A program made the position numbers and the translations under genes. Positions 8,424-15,789 of a stretch of 37,323 nucleotides of DNA are shown here, piece by piece. The notes under the pieces were generated by a model that searched no databases, had not been told where the DNA came from, and worked only from the letters and a program-made list of their open reading frames with translations. How positions within the stretch are numbered: position 1 is the first letter of the stretch; every line of letters begins with the position of its first letter. The DNA is from Thermoproteota archaeon (lineage in GTDB: Archaea; Thermoproteota; Nitrososphaeria_A; Caldarchaeales; Calditenuaceae): positions 38,797 to 76,119 of the forward strand of contig JAUQPU010000006.1 in NCBI GenBank assembly GCA_030550235.1. The letters run 5' to 3'.

Positions 8424-9268
8424 CGCCTCACCACGGAGACTATGTGTTTCACCAGCTCGTCCGCAACGTTTATCCCAGTTGCCTCCATGAAGCCCTTAAA
8501 CTCAGGAACACCATTCACCTCGTTTAGATAAAGCTGCCCGTTCCTCTTGTCCTCAAGTATGTCGATGGATATGAACTCGCCCCCCACGATCTTGGCGGCC
8601 CTGAGGCTGAGCTCAGCGATCTCGCCGTTAACCTTGATTGGCTCCGTCTTACCTCCCAGCGCGATGTTCGTCCGCCACTCATCCCCCACGCTCTTCCTGA
8701 CAACGGCGCCAATCACCTCACCCCCAATCACTATGGCCCTTATGTCTCTCCCACCGCTCTCAATATACTCCTGAACCACGTGGGTTCTGAGCTGCTGGCT
8801 CTGCATCATCTGCCTATGCTCTAATACACTTCTCCAAGTAGCTTTATCCCTGACAAGTGTTACAAGCCTGCCCCAGCTCCCGATGGGTGGCTTATCGACG
8901 AAGGGCTTGGTGAACTGGTTATACGCGGCGTCGGCAGATTCTGCCCCCATGACAACCATGCTTCGCGGGACCTTGAGGCCCTCAGCCTTCAGCCTGCTCA
9001 GAGTTAGGATCTTGTCGCCGCAGAACATGAGTGTTGTGGAGCTGTTGATGGCTGTTGTCCCTGCTGCTTCTCTGCTGGCGGCAGAATAGATGGCCTTCTG
9101 CATCGAGACAACCCTGACGAGGGCAACCTCGGTGGCGGCCTCGCCTATCAGGAGGGGTGTGGTGTTTACGTTTGTGAGCTGGACCTCAAGATTTCTCTGC
9201 CTGAGGCTCTCTATTAACAGCTTCTCCTCAAGCCTCGGCATGTCATAGAGCAGCTCTACCTCCATCAC
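8420..9268 (-). CDS. argX: ArgX: LysW--glutamate ligase (ATP-grasp)
   Basis: Second RimK-like ATP-grasp ligase of the cluster, 282 residues, proposed to attach glutamate to LysW for ornithine/arginine synthesis. ATP-grasp landmarks are FVDKPPIGSWGRLV, VVQEYIESGGRDIRAIV and the metal-binding NEVNGVPEFKGF (249-260). The EFKGF ending differs from EFRNT of the neighbouring LysX, and I recall the GF form as typical of archaeal ArgX; specificity is therefore inferred. Two adjacent in-frame starts exist, GTG 9268 and ATG 9265. It is first in a minus-strand transcript and overlaps lysY by 4 bases. Having both ligases with one LysW is the Sulfolobus arrangement for making lysine and arginine on the same carrier. 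Confidence 0.82.
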   Translation of the reverse strand: MMEVELLYDMPRLEEKLLIESLRQRNLEVQLTNVNTTPLLIGEAATEVALVRVVSMQKAIYSAASREAAGTTAINSSTTLMFCGDKILTLSRLKAEGLKVPRSMVVMGAESADAAYNQFTKPFVDKPPIGSWGRLVTLVRDKATWRSVLEHRQMMQSQQLRTHVVQEYIESGGRDIRAIVIGGEVIGAVVRKSVGDEWRTNIALGGKTEPIKVNGEIAELSLRAAKIVGGEFISIDILEDKRNGQLYLNEVNGVPEFKGFMEATGINVADELVKHIVSVVRR

Positions 9269-9313
9269 CTTTACACCATCCCAGCCCTTCCCATTCCCGC
9301 GCTATTGCAGGAT

Positions 9314-9345
9314 GATAAACCTAAATAAAAACTCATGTATAAACT
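9314..9345 (-). promoter_or_regulatory. Putative promoter region upstream of argX-lysY-lysZ
   Basis: This AT-rich block in the 136-base gap between two minus-strand genes contains, on the minus strand, GTTTATACATG and GTTTTTATTTAGG. These sit about 72 and 58 bases before the argX start. Either could be a TATA box giving a short leader; the exact element is uncertain. Confidence 0.3.
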
Positions 9346-9404
9346 TAAGGAATTTAAGAAAGATGTCCATAATGCTGAAGAAGCATAGGGACTAGCCAAT
9401 CCAC

Positions 9405-10088
9405 TCACCTGATGAGGGGGAAGACGTTGCTGGTTATGTAGTCTATAAACTCGGACTCAGGCATCTTTGTAAACGCTGTTACTACCGCGTTCCTCGTTAG
9501 GCCAATGATTTTCCCACCGCTTCGAGTGGTGTAGACTATGTACCATATCTTTCCGTGGCTGAGGTATTCTTGGTAGAGCGAAGTGTCCATGAGTGAGGGG
9601 CCTGCGAGCGCGAGTTTATCCACGCCCGGTATGTCGATTTGGTCGAACCAGATTAGCTTTGTCCCCTCGGGGTTGGACTCGTGTATCTGCTGTATGTTCT
9701 CTGGGGGTATGTATGCTTCGACGATGCTCTTGTAGTTTAGGAAGAGGGCGTTTGATAATGTTGTGGCCGCTGAGTTTGCAAAATGCTTCTCCTGAGCTAC
9801 TGTGAGCAGTATCTTATCACCACGGTTACGGAACTCTATGTAGGCCTCGATAGTCTTGATGATTGGCACCTCCTTCCCTCTCTGCTTAATCCTGATAAGC
9901 TTGTCCCTACTGAATATCCCGGAGATATGGTTTGGCCCAGCTTGGATATCCCTTACATCGGTTAAAAGCTCAACCTCTCTATCCTCCTCCTTAACTATCT
10001 GCCTCTCCCTAAACTCGCCTAGCTTAGCTGCAATCGTGGCCAATGACGCATCCTCCCTTATCTCGAAGATCTTCGCTGTAAGGACCAT
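9405..10088 (-). CDS. Unrecognised archaeal protein beside ABCE1
   Basis: 227 residues when started at ATG 10088. The frame can be read back to 10244, but that extension is Pro/Ser/Thr-rich and unlike the rest. A TATA-like box 33 bases upstream of 10088 supports the shorter form. The protein is soluble, with alternating hydrophobic strands and several charged turns. Features include an early Glu/Arg-rich helix (RERQIVKEEDREVEL), a central segment with IRIKQRGKEVPIIKTIEAYI, and a C-terminal alpha/beta part ending in EFIDYITSNVFPLIR. No transmembrane segment, cysteine motif or nucleotide motif is visible. I do not recognise the family. It is divergent from the ABCE1 gene, so a link to translation is possible but unproved. 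Confidence 0.7.
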   Translation of the reverse strand: MVLTAKIFEIREDASLATIAAKLGEFRERQIVKEEDREVELLTDVRDIQAGPNHISGIFSRDKLIRIKQRGKEVPIIKTIEAYIEFRNRGDKILLTVAQEKHFANSAATTLSNALFLNYKSIVEAYIPPENIQQIHESNPEGTKLIWFDQIDIPGVDKLALAGPSLMDTSLYQEYLSHGKIWYIVYTTRSGGKIIGLTRNAVVTAFTKMPESEFIDYITSNVFPLIR

Positions 10089-10114
10089 CGATTCCAACAC
10101 ACACGGATTAGGGG

Positions 10115-10127
10115 CCGTATTTAAGAG
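10115..10127 (-). promoter_or_regulatory. Putative TATA box of the 9405-10088 gene
   Basis: On the minus strand CTCTTAAATACGG is centred about 33 bases before ATG 10088. The spacing fits a leaderless transcript and decides between the two possible starts of this gene. Confidence 0.4.
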
Positions 10128-10261
10128 ATGACGGGATTCAGGCTGTGCAGAGTTGGCCGGCGGGTTGTATTGTAGGGTAGATATTGAGGCCTGTGTACTA
10201 GTCGTGGCAGGCAAGGGAGGCCCTCTCTCCATGGACAGGGTCATAGAGCTTTGCGAGTGGG

Positions 10262-12055
10262 GTGGCTAGAGTCTTGATCCGAGTGGCAGTCATAGACCTA
10301 GACCACTGCCAGCCAACAAAATGTGGGACCCCATGCATAACCTTCTGCCCCCCAGTCAGGAATAAGATAGAGGCAATCAAGATGGGAGAGAACGGGTTCC
10401 CAGTAATCAATGAGGAGCTCTGTATCGGCTGTGGGATATGTGTAGCGAAGTGCCCCTTCGAGGCGATAACAATAGTTAACCTGCCCACTGAGCTCGGAGG
10501 TGACCTGATACACCAGTATGGCGTGAACTCTTTCAGGCTCTACAGGCTTCCATACGTTGAGCCGGGGACAGTGACAGGCCTCTTGGGGCGTAACGGCATA
10601 GGAAAGTCCACAGCCCTATCAATCCTAGCCGGCCAGCTTAAGCCTAACCTAGGTAAACTCGAAGACGGCGACGGCTGGGAGGAGGCTGCCAAAAGATTCC
10701 GGGGAACATTGATTCAGGACTACTTCAAGAGAATGTCCGCAGCACAGCTCCGCATCTCCTACAAGCCTCAGAACATAACGCTGATTCCCAAGGCAGTGAG
10801 GGGGAAGGTTGGAGAGCTGCTCGCAAAGGTTGCGGGCTCCAAGCCGATCGAGGATGTCGTCGAGAGGCTTGAGCTTAAACACCTACTTGACAGGGAGGTC
10901 TCAGCCCTCAGCGGAGGAGAGTTACAGCGCTTAGCAATTGCAGCAGCCATATTGAGAGGGGGCGACTGCTACATCTTTGACGAGCCATCCAGCTATCTGG
11001 ACATAAGACAGAGGGTGAGGGCGGCAGCCACCATTCGAGGCTTAGTAGGGGAGGGCGCCAGGGTCTTTGTAGCTGACCACGACCTCTCATTCCTCGACTA
11101 TGTCTCAGACACTATATTCATCTTCTACGGCGAGCCTGGGGTCTATGGGATTGTCTCAGGCCCCTACAGCCTCAGCGAGGGAATTAACACCTATCTCGAG
11201 GGTTACGCACCTCTAGAGAACGTCAGGTTCAGGAAGTATGAGATTGCCTTCTCGGCCCACAGTCCGCCGGCCCCAGACTCCGGGGGTGGCCCCTCAATCT
11301 ACTGGTATAGGATGACGAAGACCTACGGGTCCTTCAGGCTTGTGGTTGAGGAGGGGCATGCTAGGATGGGAGAGGTCATAGGAATAGTGGGGCCTAATGG
11401 CATAGGCAAATCCACCTTCATCAAGCTCCTAGCAGGCCTCGAGTCAAACGATGAGGGCGGCAGGATTGAATACCGATCGCTCAGCTACAAGCCCCAGCAC
11501 CCGGAGCCTAGAGACGAGCTAGTTATCGATGTCCTTAGAGGGGTGGCTGGAAAAGAATTTGACACCGAGCTCTACAAGTCGGAGATACTTAAGCCCCTGG
11601 GCCTCGACAGGCTCCTAGACAGAAACATGATGGAGCTGAGCGGCGGTGAGCTCCAGCGGGTAGCTGTTGCAGAAGCACTGTCCCGCGAGGCTGAGATATA
11701 TCTGCTGGATGAGCCAAGCGCCTTCCTAGACGTGGAGGAGAGATACGTCGTTGCACGCCTCTTAAAGAGGCTTGCGAGGGAGAAAGGAGCCTACGTATTC
11801 CTAGTGGAGCATGACCTTATGCTTGTTGACTTTGCCGCTACGAGGCTCATGGTCTTTACAGGCCAGCCCGGGATTGAGGGGCATGCACTTCCGCCCATGA
11901 ATATGCGGGAGGGATTCAACAAATTCCTCTCGGAGCTGAGTGTCACATTCAGACGCGACAGAAAAAGCAACAGGCCCCGCGTCAACAAGCCAGAATCGAG
12001 GCTAGACCGCATCCAGAAGGAGATAGGCGAGTACTACTACGTCGAGGCAGGCTAG
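10262..12055 (+). CDS. ABCE1: ABCE1/Rli1 ribosome-recycling ATPase
   Basis: Iron-sulfur ABC ATPase that splits ribosomes after termination and also acts in initiation; nearly universal in archaea and eukaryotes. At 597 residues it has the family length. The N-terminus carries two 4Fe-4S sites (Cys16, 21, 25, 29 and Cys54, 57, 60, 64). The first ATPase has Walker A GRNGIGKST (109-117), signature LSGGELQR and FDEPSSYLD. The second has GPNGIGKST, LSGGELQRVAVAEAL and LLDEPSAFLD. The GTG at 10262 is the first usable start; GTG 10283 would shorten the N-terminus to the core RVAVID. No clear TATA box is visible upstream. Its stop lies 8 bases from the convergent gene at 12064. Confidence 0.97.
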   Translation: MARVLIRVAVIDLDHCQPTKCGTPCITFCPPVRNKIEAIKMGENGFPVINEELCIGCGICVAKCPFEAITIVNLPTELGGDLIHQYGVNSFRLYRLPYVEPGTVTGLLGRNGIGKSTALSILAGQLKPNLGKLEDGDGWEEAAKRFRGTLIQDYFKRMSAAQLRISYKPQNITLIPKAVRGKVGELLAKVAGSKPIEDVVERLELKHLLDREVSALSGGELQRLAIAAAILRGGDCYIFDEPSSYLDIRQRVRAAATIRGLVGEGARVFVADHDLSFLDYVSDTIFIFYGEPGVYGIVSGPYSLSEGINTYLEGYAPLENVRFRKYEIAFSAHSPPAPDSGGGPSIYWYRMTKTYGSFRLVVEEGHARMGEVIGIVGPNGIGKSTFIKLLAGLESNDEGGRIEYRSLSYKPQHPEPRDELVIDVLRGVAGKEFDTELYKSEILKPLGLDRLLDRNMMELSGGELQRVAVAEALSREAEIYLLDEPSAFLDVEERYVVARLLKRLAREKGAYVFLVEHDLMLVDFAATRLMVFTGQPGIEGHALPPMNMREGFNKFLSELSVTFRRDRKSNRPRVNKPESRLDRIQKEIGEYYYVEAG

Positions 12056-12063
12056 CATCGTGC

Positions 12064-12480
12064 CTATCTCTTCAGCATTATCTCGTGCTGGTTTTCTATG
12101 CTGTGTCTGACTGCGGCTGCCACCTCGTTACAGGCTGTAAGCATGAGGGCCTTCTCCATCTTTCTAAACAGCTTAGCCACATCCCTCTGCCTCATCTTCA
12201 GGGCCTTCGCAGCCTTATCCAAGTCATATCCGATGAGTGTGTGGAATTGGGATAGGTCGACGGGCGGCTGCGGCCTATAGTCCCTAACGCGAAAACAAGC
12301 CTCAACCCAGGCCGAGACCTCTTCCCTCGACGCCACATGTCTCGCACTCCAGAGCCTAAGGACGACGCTCTTCTCCGGTAAGAGCTCGCAGACCAGCTCT
12401 GTTAAAGCCTCCCAGACAATAATGCTCCTCCTGTCAGAGAGACCTAAATCCTCAACCAGGCAGACAATCTGGCTTGTCAT
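12064..12480 (-). CDS. Small unrecognised protein, possible helix-turn-helix
   Basis: 138 residues, ATG start. The N-terminal 60 residues look alpha/beta. The C-terminal half is helical and includes DLDKAAKALKMRQRDVAK, which has the spacing of a helix-turn-helix, followed by a charged helix ending the protein. Two cysteines near the start and three more are scattered without a metal-site pattern. On the minus strand CCATATAAG lies about 45 bases upstream (12520-12530), a plausible promoter. It converges on ABCE1 with an 8-base gap. I do not recognise the family; a small DNA- or RNA-binding protein is a guess from the helical pattern alone. Confidence 0.6.
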   Translation of the reverse strand: MTSQIVCLVEDLGLSDRRSIIVWEALTELVCELLPEKSVVLRLWSARHVASREEVSAWVEACFRVRDYRPQPPVDLSQFHTLIGYDLDKAAKALKMRQRDVAKLFRKMEKALMLTACNEVAAAVRHSIENQHEIMLKR

Positions 12481-12544
12481 CCAGCCTTGACCCTAGACGC
12501 TATCCATGGCTAGGGTATGACTTATATGGTTCTCAGACACGCTC

Positions 12545-13309
12545 TCAGTTACTGGGTGGGAAGCTGTTTAACCGGCTTCTAAGCCGCCGCAGGAACCTCT
12601 CCGTCCTCTCCTTCCTCGGATGCCCAAGGACCTCGCGTGCATCTCCCTCCTCGACAATCAAACCCTCATCCATGAAGACCACCCGGTCTGCTGCGGCCTC
12701 GGCGAAGTCCAGCTCATGCGTGACGATGAGCATGGACCTGCCCTGCTTCGCGACCTGATAGAGGGTTTCAACCACCTCATATCTCAACTCGGGGTCTAGG
12801 GCGGAGGTGGGCTCGTCTAGAAGGAGGAGTTTCGGGTCAACAGCCAAGGCCCTAGCTATAGCGGCCCTCTGCTGCTGGCCACCCGAGAGTTCGAGAGGAT
12901 ACTTCCCAGCCAGTTCTCCGAGACCTAGCATGTTAAGGACAGAAAGGGCAGACTTCTCAGCCTCGCGCCTAGGCATCTCCTTGTTGAGCTCGAGGGGGAG
13001 AGCAACGTTCCTGAGGATGGTCATGTGAGGGAATAGATTGTACTGCTGGAAGACGAAGCCTGTGCTTGCCCTAATTCTCCTGAGCGTATTAGGCTCGGGG
13101 CTAACTTGAAGGCCGTCTATATGTATCTCACCGCTCCAGGGCCTGACCAAGTATGGAATACATTTCAGAAGTGTACTCTTACCAGAGCCGCTGGGGCCCA
13201 AGATAACTATCTTCTCACCCCTCTCAACGCGCAGGTCAATACCCCTCAAAACCTCAATCCTACCATAGCCGGCCCTCAACCCACTGATCCTGAGCAACTC
13301 CCCGCTCAA
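12545..13309 (-). CDS. Polar amino-acid ABC transporter, ATPase subunit
   Basis: GlnQ/HisP-type ATPase, 254 residues, that powers import of a polar amino acid. Walker A is GPSGSGKSTLLK (about 37-48), the Q-loop is VFQQYNLFPHMT, the ABC signature is LSGGQQQRAAIARAL and Walker B is LLLLDEPTSALDPE, followed by the switch His in IVTHELDFAE. The start is TTG and overlaps the permease stop as TTGA. It is the last gene of the three-gene operon. Amino-acid specificity cannot be read from the ATPase. The rest of the operon and the sequence type make the amino-acid family firm. Confidence 0.93.
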   Translation of the reverse strand: MSGELLRISGLRAGYGRIEVLRGIDLRVERGEKIVILGPSGSGKSTLLKCIPYLVRPWSGEIHIDGLQVSPEPNTLRRIRASTGFVFQQYNLFPHMTILRNVALPLELNKEMPRREAEKSALSVLNMLGLGELAGKYPLELSGGQQQRAAIARALAVDPKLLLLDEPTSALDPELRYEVVETLYQVAKQGRSMLIVTHELDFAEAAADRVVFMDEGLIVEEGDAREVLGHPRKERTERFLRRLRSRLNSFPPSN

Positions 13310-13974
13310 ACCAACGCCCTCCTATATCCAGGAATAGCATACCTGCTCTCCAGCATCTTAGAGAACTGAGAAGTCGGTAGGCAGATGGCCAGATATATCA
13401 CCGCCGACAAAAGATAGATCTCAGGCATAAAGGTGTAGGAGACCATATACTCCGTCCTCCTAAACAACTCTGCAACACCGATAATCGACGCGAGCGAAGT
13501 ATACTTGATGAGGGCTACAAACTCATTGACCAACGCTGGAGTGGCCACCCTGATAGCCTGTGGAAAGATTATGAAGCGATAAGTCTGGACTGTCGTCATT
13601 CCAAGCGACTCAGCAGAGAGATACTGCTCCTCAGGTATGCTCTTAATAGCCGACCTGAGAATCTCAGCCTGATAGGAGGCGCTGTTAAGCCCGATAGCTA
13701 TTATCGATGCGGCGAAGGCGTCCAGCTTGATGCCGATCGCTGGGAGACCAAAGTAGATGAAGAAGATTTGGACAAGTAGTGGAGTTCCTCGGAAGAACTC
13801 GATATATGAACGGGCGACGACTGATAAGGGCTTCGAGCCGAAGACCCTCGCGGCTGCTAGGATGGCCCCCAAGGCCAGGCCGAGGGCGAAGGACAGCAGA
13901 GTCAGCTCCATCGTGACTGGTATACCCTCTGCCAAGTAAGGCAGAATCTCAAACAAAAAACGGTTAATGTCCAA
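13306..13974 (-). CDS. Polar amino-acid ABC transporter, permease subunit
   Basis: HisM/GlnP-type inner-membrane permease of 222 residues with about five hydrophobic segments. The family-typical stretch FFRGTPLLVQIFFIYFGLP follows the first two helices, and the coupling (EAA-like) region AESLGMTTVQTYRFIIFPQA meets the ATPase. Only one permease gene is present, so it probably works as a homodimer. The start is TTG, 13 bases after the binding-protein gene, and the stop overlaps the ATPase start. It belongs to the same transcript as its two neighbours. Confidence 0.93.
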   Translation of the reverse strand: MDINRFLFEILPYLAEGIPVTMELTLLSFALGLALGAILAAARVFGSKPLSVVARSYIEFFRGTPLLVQIFFIYFGLPAIGIKLDAFAASIIAIGLNSASYQAEILRSAIKSIPEEQYLSAESLGMTTVQTYRFIIFPQAIRVATPALVNEFVALIKYTSLASIIGVAELFRRTEYMVSYTFMPEIYLLSAVIYLAICLPTSQFSKMLESRYAIPGYRRALV

Positions 13975-13987
13975 TTCCTATACTGCC

Positions 13988-14818
13988 TTACTGCTCCAGC
14001 CACTTATTAATTTCATCCCGAAAGATCTTATCCATCTCTCCCGAAGACACAAGGTCTTCAATCACTTTGTTAACGATGTATTTCAGCTCCTCTTCACCCT
14101 GCGGTATTCCAATCGCTGCGCCGCTGAGGCTGCCAATCCTCAAGACTACTGTGAGCTCTGGGTCGCGGGTCGCAAGCACAGTCGCAATTATATCACCAAC
14201 AACTATTGCGTCAAGGTCGCCTCTCTTGAGAGTCATAACCATCTCGGGATAGACACGGTCGTAGGAGACTATGTTTGCCTTGTCTCCCAGCTTCTCCTTA
14301 GCCCACTCCTCCTGTATCGTTCCCTGCTGGACACCTATGTTCTTACCAACAAGAGAGGACTCGGAGGTTATCTGCGATGCCTTGCTCTTAAGCACTACCA
14401 CAGCGGCGTCATAAGCGACATAGTATCCCTTTGAGAAATCAATCTCCTTCTCACGCTCAGCAGTGTGGTGTAGGTCAGCCAAGATTAGGTCGATCTGCCC
14501 CGCCTTCAGGGCCTGAATCAAAGCACCGAACTTCATGTCACGAACCTCGAGCTTGACCCCGATCTCTCGCGCGAGCCTGTCAGCGATAACCATGTCGATC
14601 CCTGCAAAGTTCCCCTTCGAGTCGATATACTCGAAAGGTGGCCAGTCAGCACTAGTACCCACAATTAACACACCCCGGCTCTTAATCGTCTCGAGAAGGG
14701 AGGGCTTAACCGGTGGCGCCACAAGGGACGAGAACGCATAAAACCCTCCAGCCCCAACAACTAGACCCACTACCAACGCGACGGCTATCCAAACAGCACC
14801 GACGCTTTTAGCCGACAT
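13988..14818 (-). CDS. Polar amino-acid ABC transporter, membrane-anchored binding protein
   Basis: Family 3 solute-binding protein, 276 residues. A hydrophobic N-terminal helix (about 8-32) is followed by a Pro-rich linker without an obvious lipobox, so the protein is probably held on the outer face by this helix. The fold is recognised from GVLIVGTSADWPPFEYIDSKG, read as GVLIVGTSADWPP then FEYIDSKG, and from FAGIDMVIADRLAREIG, MKFGALIQALKAGQIDLI and DLDAIVVGD. The conserved Arg and Asp positions expected for binding the amino-acid backbone are likely, but the substrate is not predictable. It is first in the operon, as expected for the most abundant component, and a TATA box lies 31 bases upstream. 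Confidence 0.93.
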   Translation of the reverse strand: MSAKSVGAVWIAVALVVGLVVGAGGFYAFSSLVAPPVKPSLLETIKSRGVLIVGTSADWPPFEYIDSKGNFAGIDMVIADRLAREIGVKLEVRDMKFGALIQALKAGQIDLILADLHHTAEREKEIDFSKGYYVAYDAAVVVLKSKASQITSESSLVGKNIGVQQGTIQEEWAKEKLGDKANIVSYDRVYPEMVMTLKRGDLDAIVVGDIIATVLATRDPELTVVLRIGSLSGAAIGIPQGEEELKYIVNKVIEDLVSSGEMDKIFRDEINKWLEQ

Positions 14819-14841
14819 ATTCGGTTAGAGGGAGGGTTGGG

Positions 14842-14856
14842 TTTATTTAAATCTTT
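14842..14856 (-). promoter_or_regulatory. TATA box of the amino-acid transporter operon
   Basis: On the minus strand AAGATTTAAATAAAC is centred about 31 bases before the ATG of the binding-protein gene at 14818, a spacing that fits leaderless transcription. Confidence 0.45.
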
Positions 14857-14986
14857 TAGGGAGCAACCAAAATATTCGATACTTTTACAACCTAAAAAAC
14901 GGTATTCTTTTGAGATTTTAACAATAAGTGCGGATAGGTTTGTTCTAGCAGCTCTCATTACCGCAAAATTTGTATTGAATAATAAT

Positions 14987-14996
14987 ACATATATAG
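14987..14996 (+). promoter_or_regulatory. TATA box of the 15018 gene
   Basis: ACATATATAG is centred 26 bases before ATG 15018, inside a markedly AT-rich 200-base gap between two divergent genes. No ribosome site is seen between it and the ATG, which fits a leaderless mRNA. Confidence 0.45.
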
Positions 14997-15017
14997 TAAG
15001 GTTAGTCACCTCTAAGC

Positions 15018-15356
15018 ATGCAGCGGTATAAAGCCCCTGAGGTACCGGCTGAGAGGGTGACTCCGGAGCTGGTTAGGGATGAGCTTTTGAAGTGTTTCGA
15101 GAGCGCAAATAGGGAGTTCATGGATATTCTCGGCCAGCCATACCAGGATGAGGTGTTGAAGCAGCAGGTGCGGCAGTTCCTCGAAGGCGTGTTTAAACAG
15201 TGTGGTGTGAGCATAGAGAAGCCTACTAAGGAGGGTCTCCTAATAGCGATAGAGGCGTGTAAGGCGAATGCTGAAAAGATGATGGGGGAGAAAGGAGCAG
15301 CCGTAATCAGACACCACTACGAGGAAATGATGAAGCTGATAAACAAGCTACGCTAA
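15018..15356 (+). CDS. Small all-helical protein of unknown function
   Basis: 112 residues, ATG start. The sequence is predicted helical throughout, with amphipathic segments VRDELLKCFESANREFMDIL, EVLKQQVRQFLEGVFKQC and HHYEEMMKLINKLR, and a Gly/Pro break near residue 65. It has three cysteines with no metal-binding spacing and no signal peptide. It is monocistronic, with its own TATA box 26 bases upstream, and converges on the PqqD-like gene. I do not recognise the family. Helical-bundle packing or protein binding is likely from composition only. Confidence 0.65.
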   Translation: MQRYKAPEVPAERVTPELVRDELLKCFESANREFMDILGQPYQDEVLKQQVRQFLEGVFKQCGVSIEKPTKEGLLIAIEACKANAEKMMGEKGAAVIRHHYEEMMKLINKLR

Positions 15357-15421
15357 CCCCACTCATCCACAAGGCCACTAAAATAAACTTTGATGCTTAA
15401 GTGCCGCTCTTCTTACTCCAC

Positions 15422-15679
15422 CTAAGCTAGCAGCTCAGCCTTAACTAACGCATCAACTAACTCCCTTATGGGCTCTCGAAGCTCTTGCGGGTCTAGCTCC
15501 GAGATATCTGCTACCTCCTGTATAACCTCCTCTATCGTCTTCTCCTCAAACCTATCCCAGATAGCCACAATCGACTCGTTCACAAGATAAGCAACACCCT
15601 TCTCGTTGACTAGGAGAAGCTCACCCTCCCCCGTCTGTGTAAGATATCCCTTCTTGTTTAGACGCTTTTCCTCAGCCAA
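15422..15679 (-). CDS. PqqD-like stand-alone peptide-recognition domain
   Basis: 85 residues with the PqqD pattern. A beta-rich N-terminal part (KGYLTQTGEGELLLVNEKG) leads into AYLVNESIVAIWDRFEEK, where the family has LNxxaxxIWxl, and then a helical C-terminal part (IEEVIQEVADISELDP...LVDALVKAELLA). This winged-helix fold is the RiPP recognition element that binds leader peptides for radical-SAM and other maturases, or PqqA in PQQ synthesis. No radical-SAM gene or precursor peptide is seen nearby, so its partner is unknown. The start is TTG 15679, with a TATA box 27 bases upstream. The family call is by pattern; PqqD-like proteins are divergent. Confidence 0.7.
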   Translation of the reverse strand: MAEEKRLNKKGYLTQTGEGELLLVNEKGVAYLVNESIVAIWDRFEEKTIEEVIQEVADISELDPQELREPIRELVDALVKAELLA

Positions 15680-15693
15680 TTCAGTTAAAGATG

Positions 15694-15711
15694 GGGGCGC
15701 CCCTTATAACC
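15694..15711 (-). promoter_or_regulatory. TATA box and GC palindrome before the PqqD-like gene
   Basis: On the minus strand GGGTTATAAGGGG is centred 27 bases before the TTG start. Directly next to it is a perfect 10-base palindrome GGGGCGCCCC (15694-15703), placed where the transcription start region should be. It could bind a regulator; this is inference from position only. Confidence 0.35.
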
Positions 15712-15758
15712 CTTTAGCAACCATTTCAAGCTGGACCGAAATATAAACAAAGCATTAA

Positions 15759-15768
15759 GACATATATC
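15759..15768 (+). promoter_or_regulatory. TATA box of the lsrF-like gene
   Basis: AGACATATATCG lies here, centred 26 bases before ATG 15790, in a 110-base gap shared with the divergent PqqD-like gene. Confidence 0.45.
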
Positions 15769-15789
15769 GCCGACGCTATTTCTTCACCG

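Noticed and set aside
10089-10244. N-terminal extension of the 9405-10088 protein
   Set aside because: The extra 52 residues are low-complexity and the promoter found lies within that stretch, so translation should begin at 10088.
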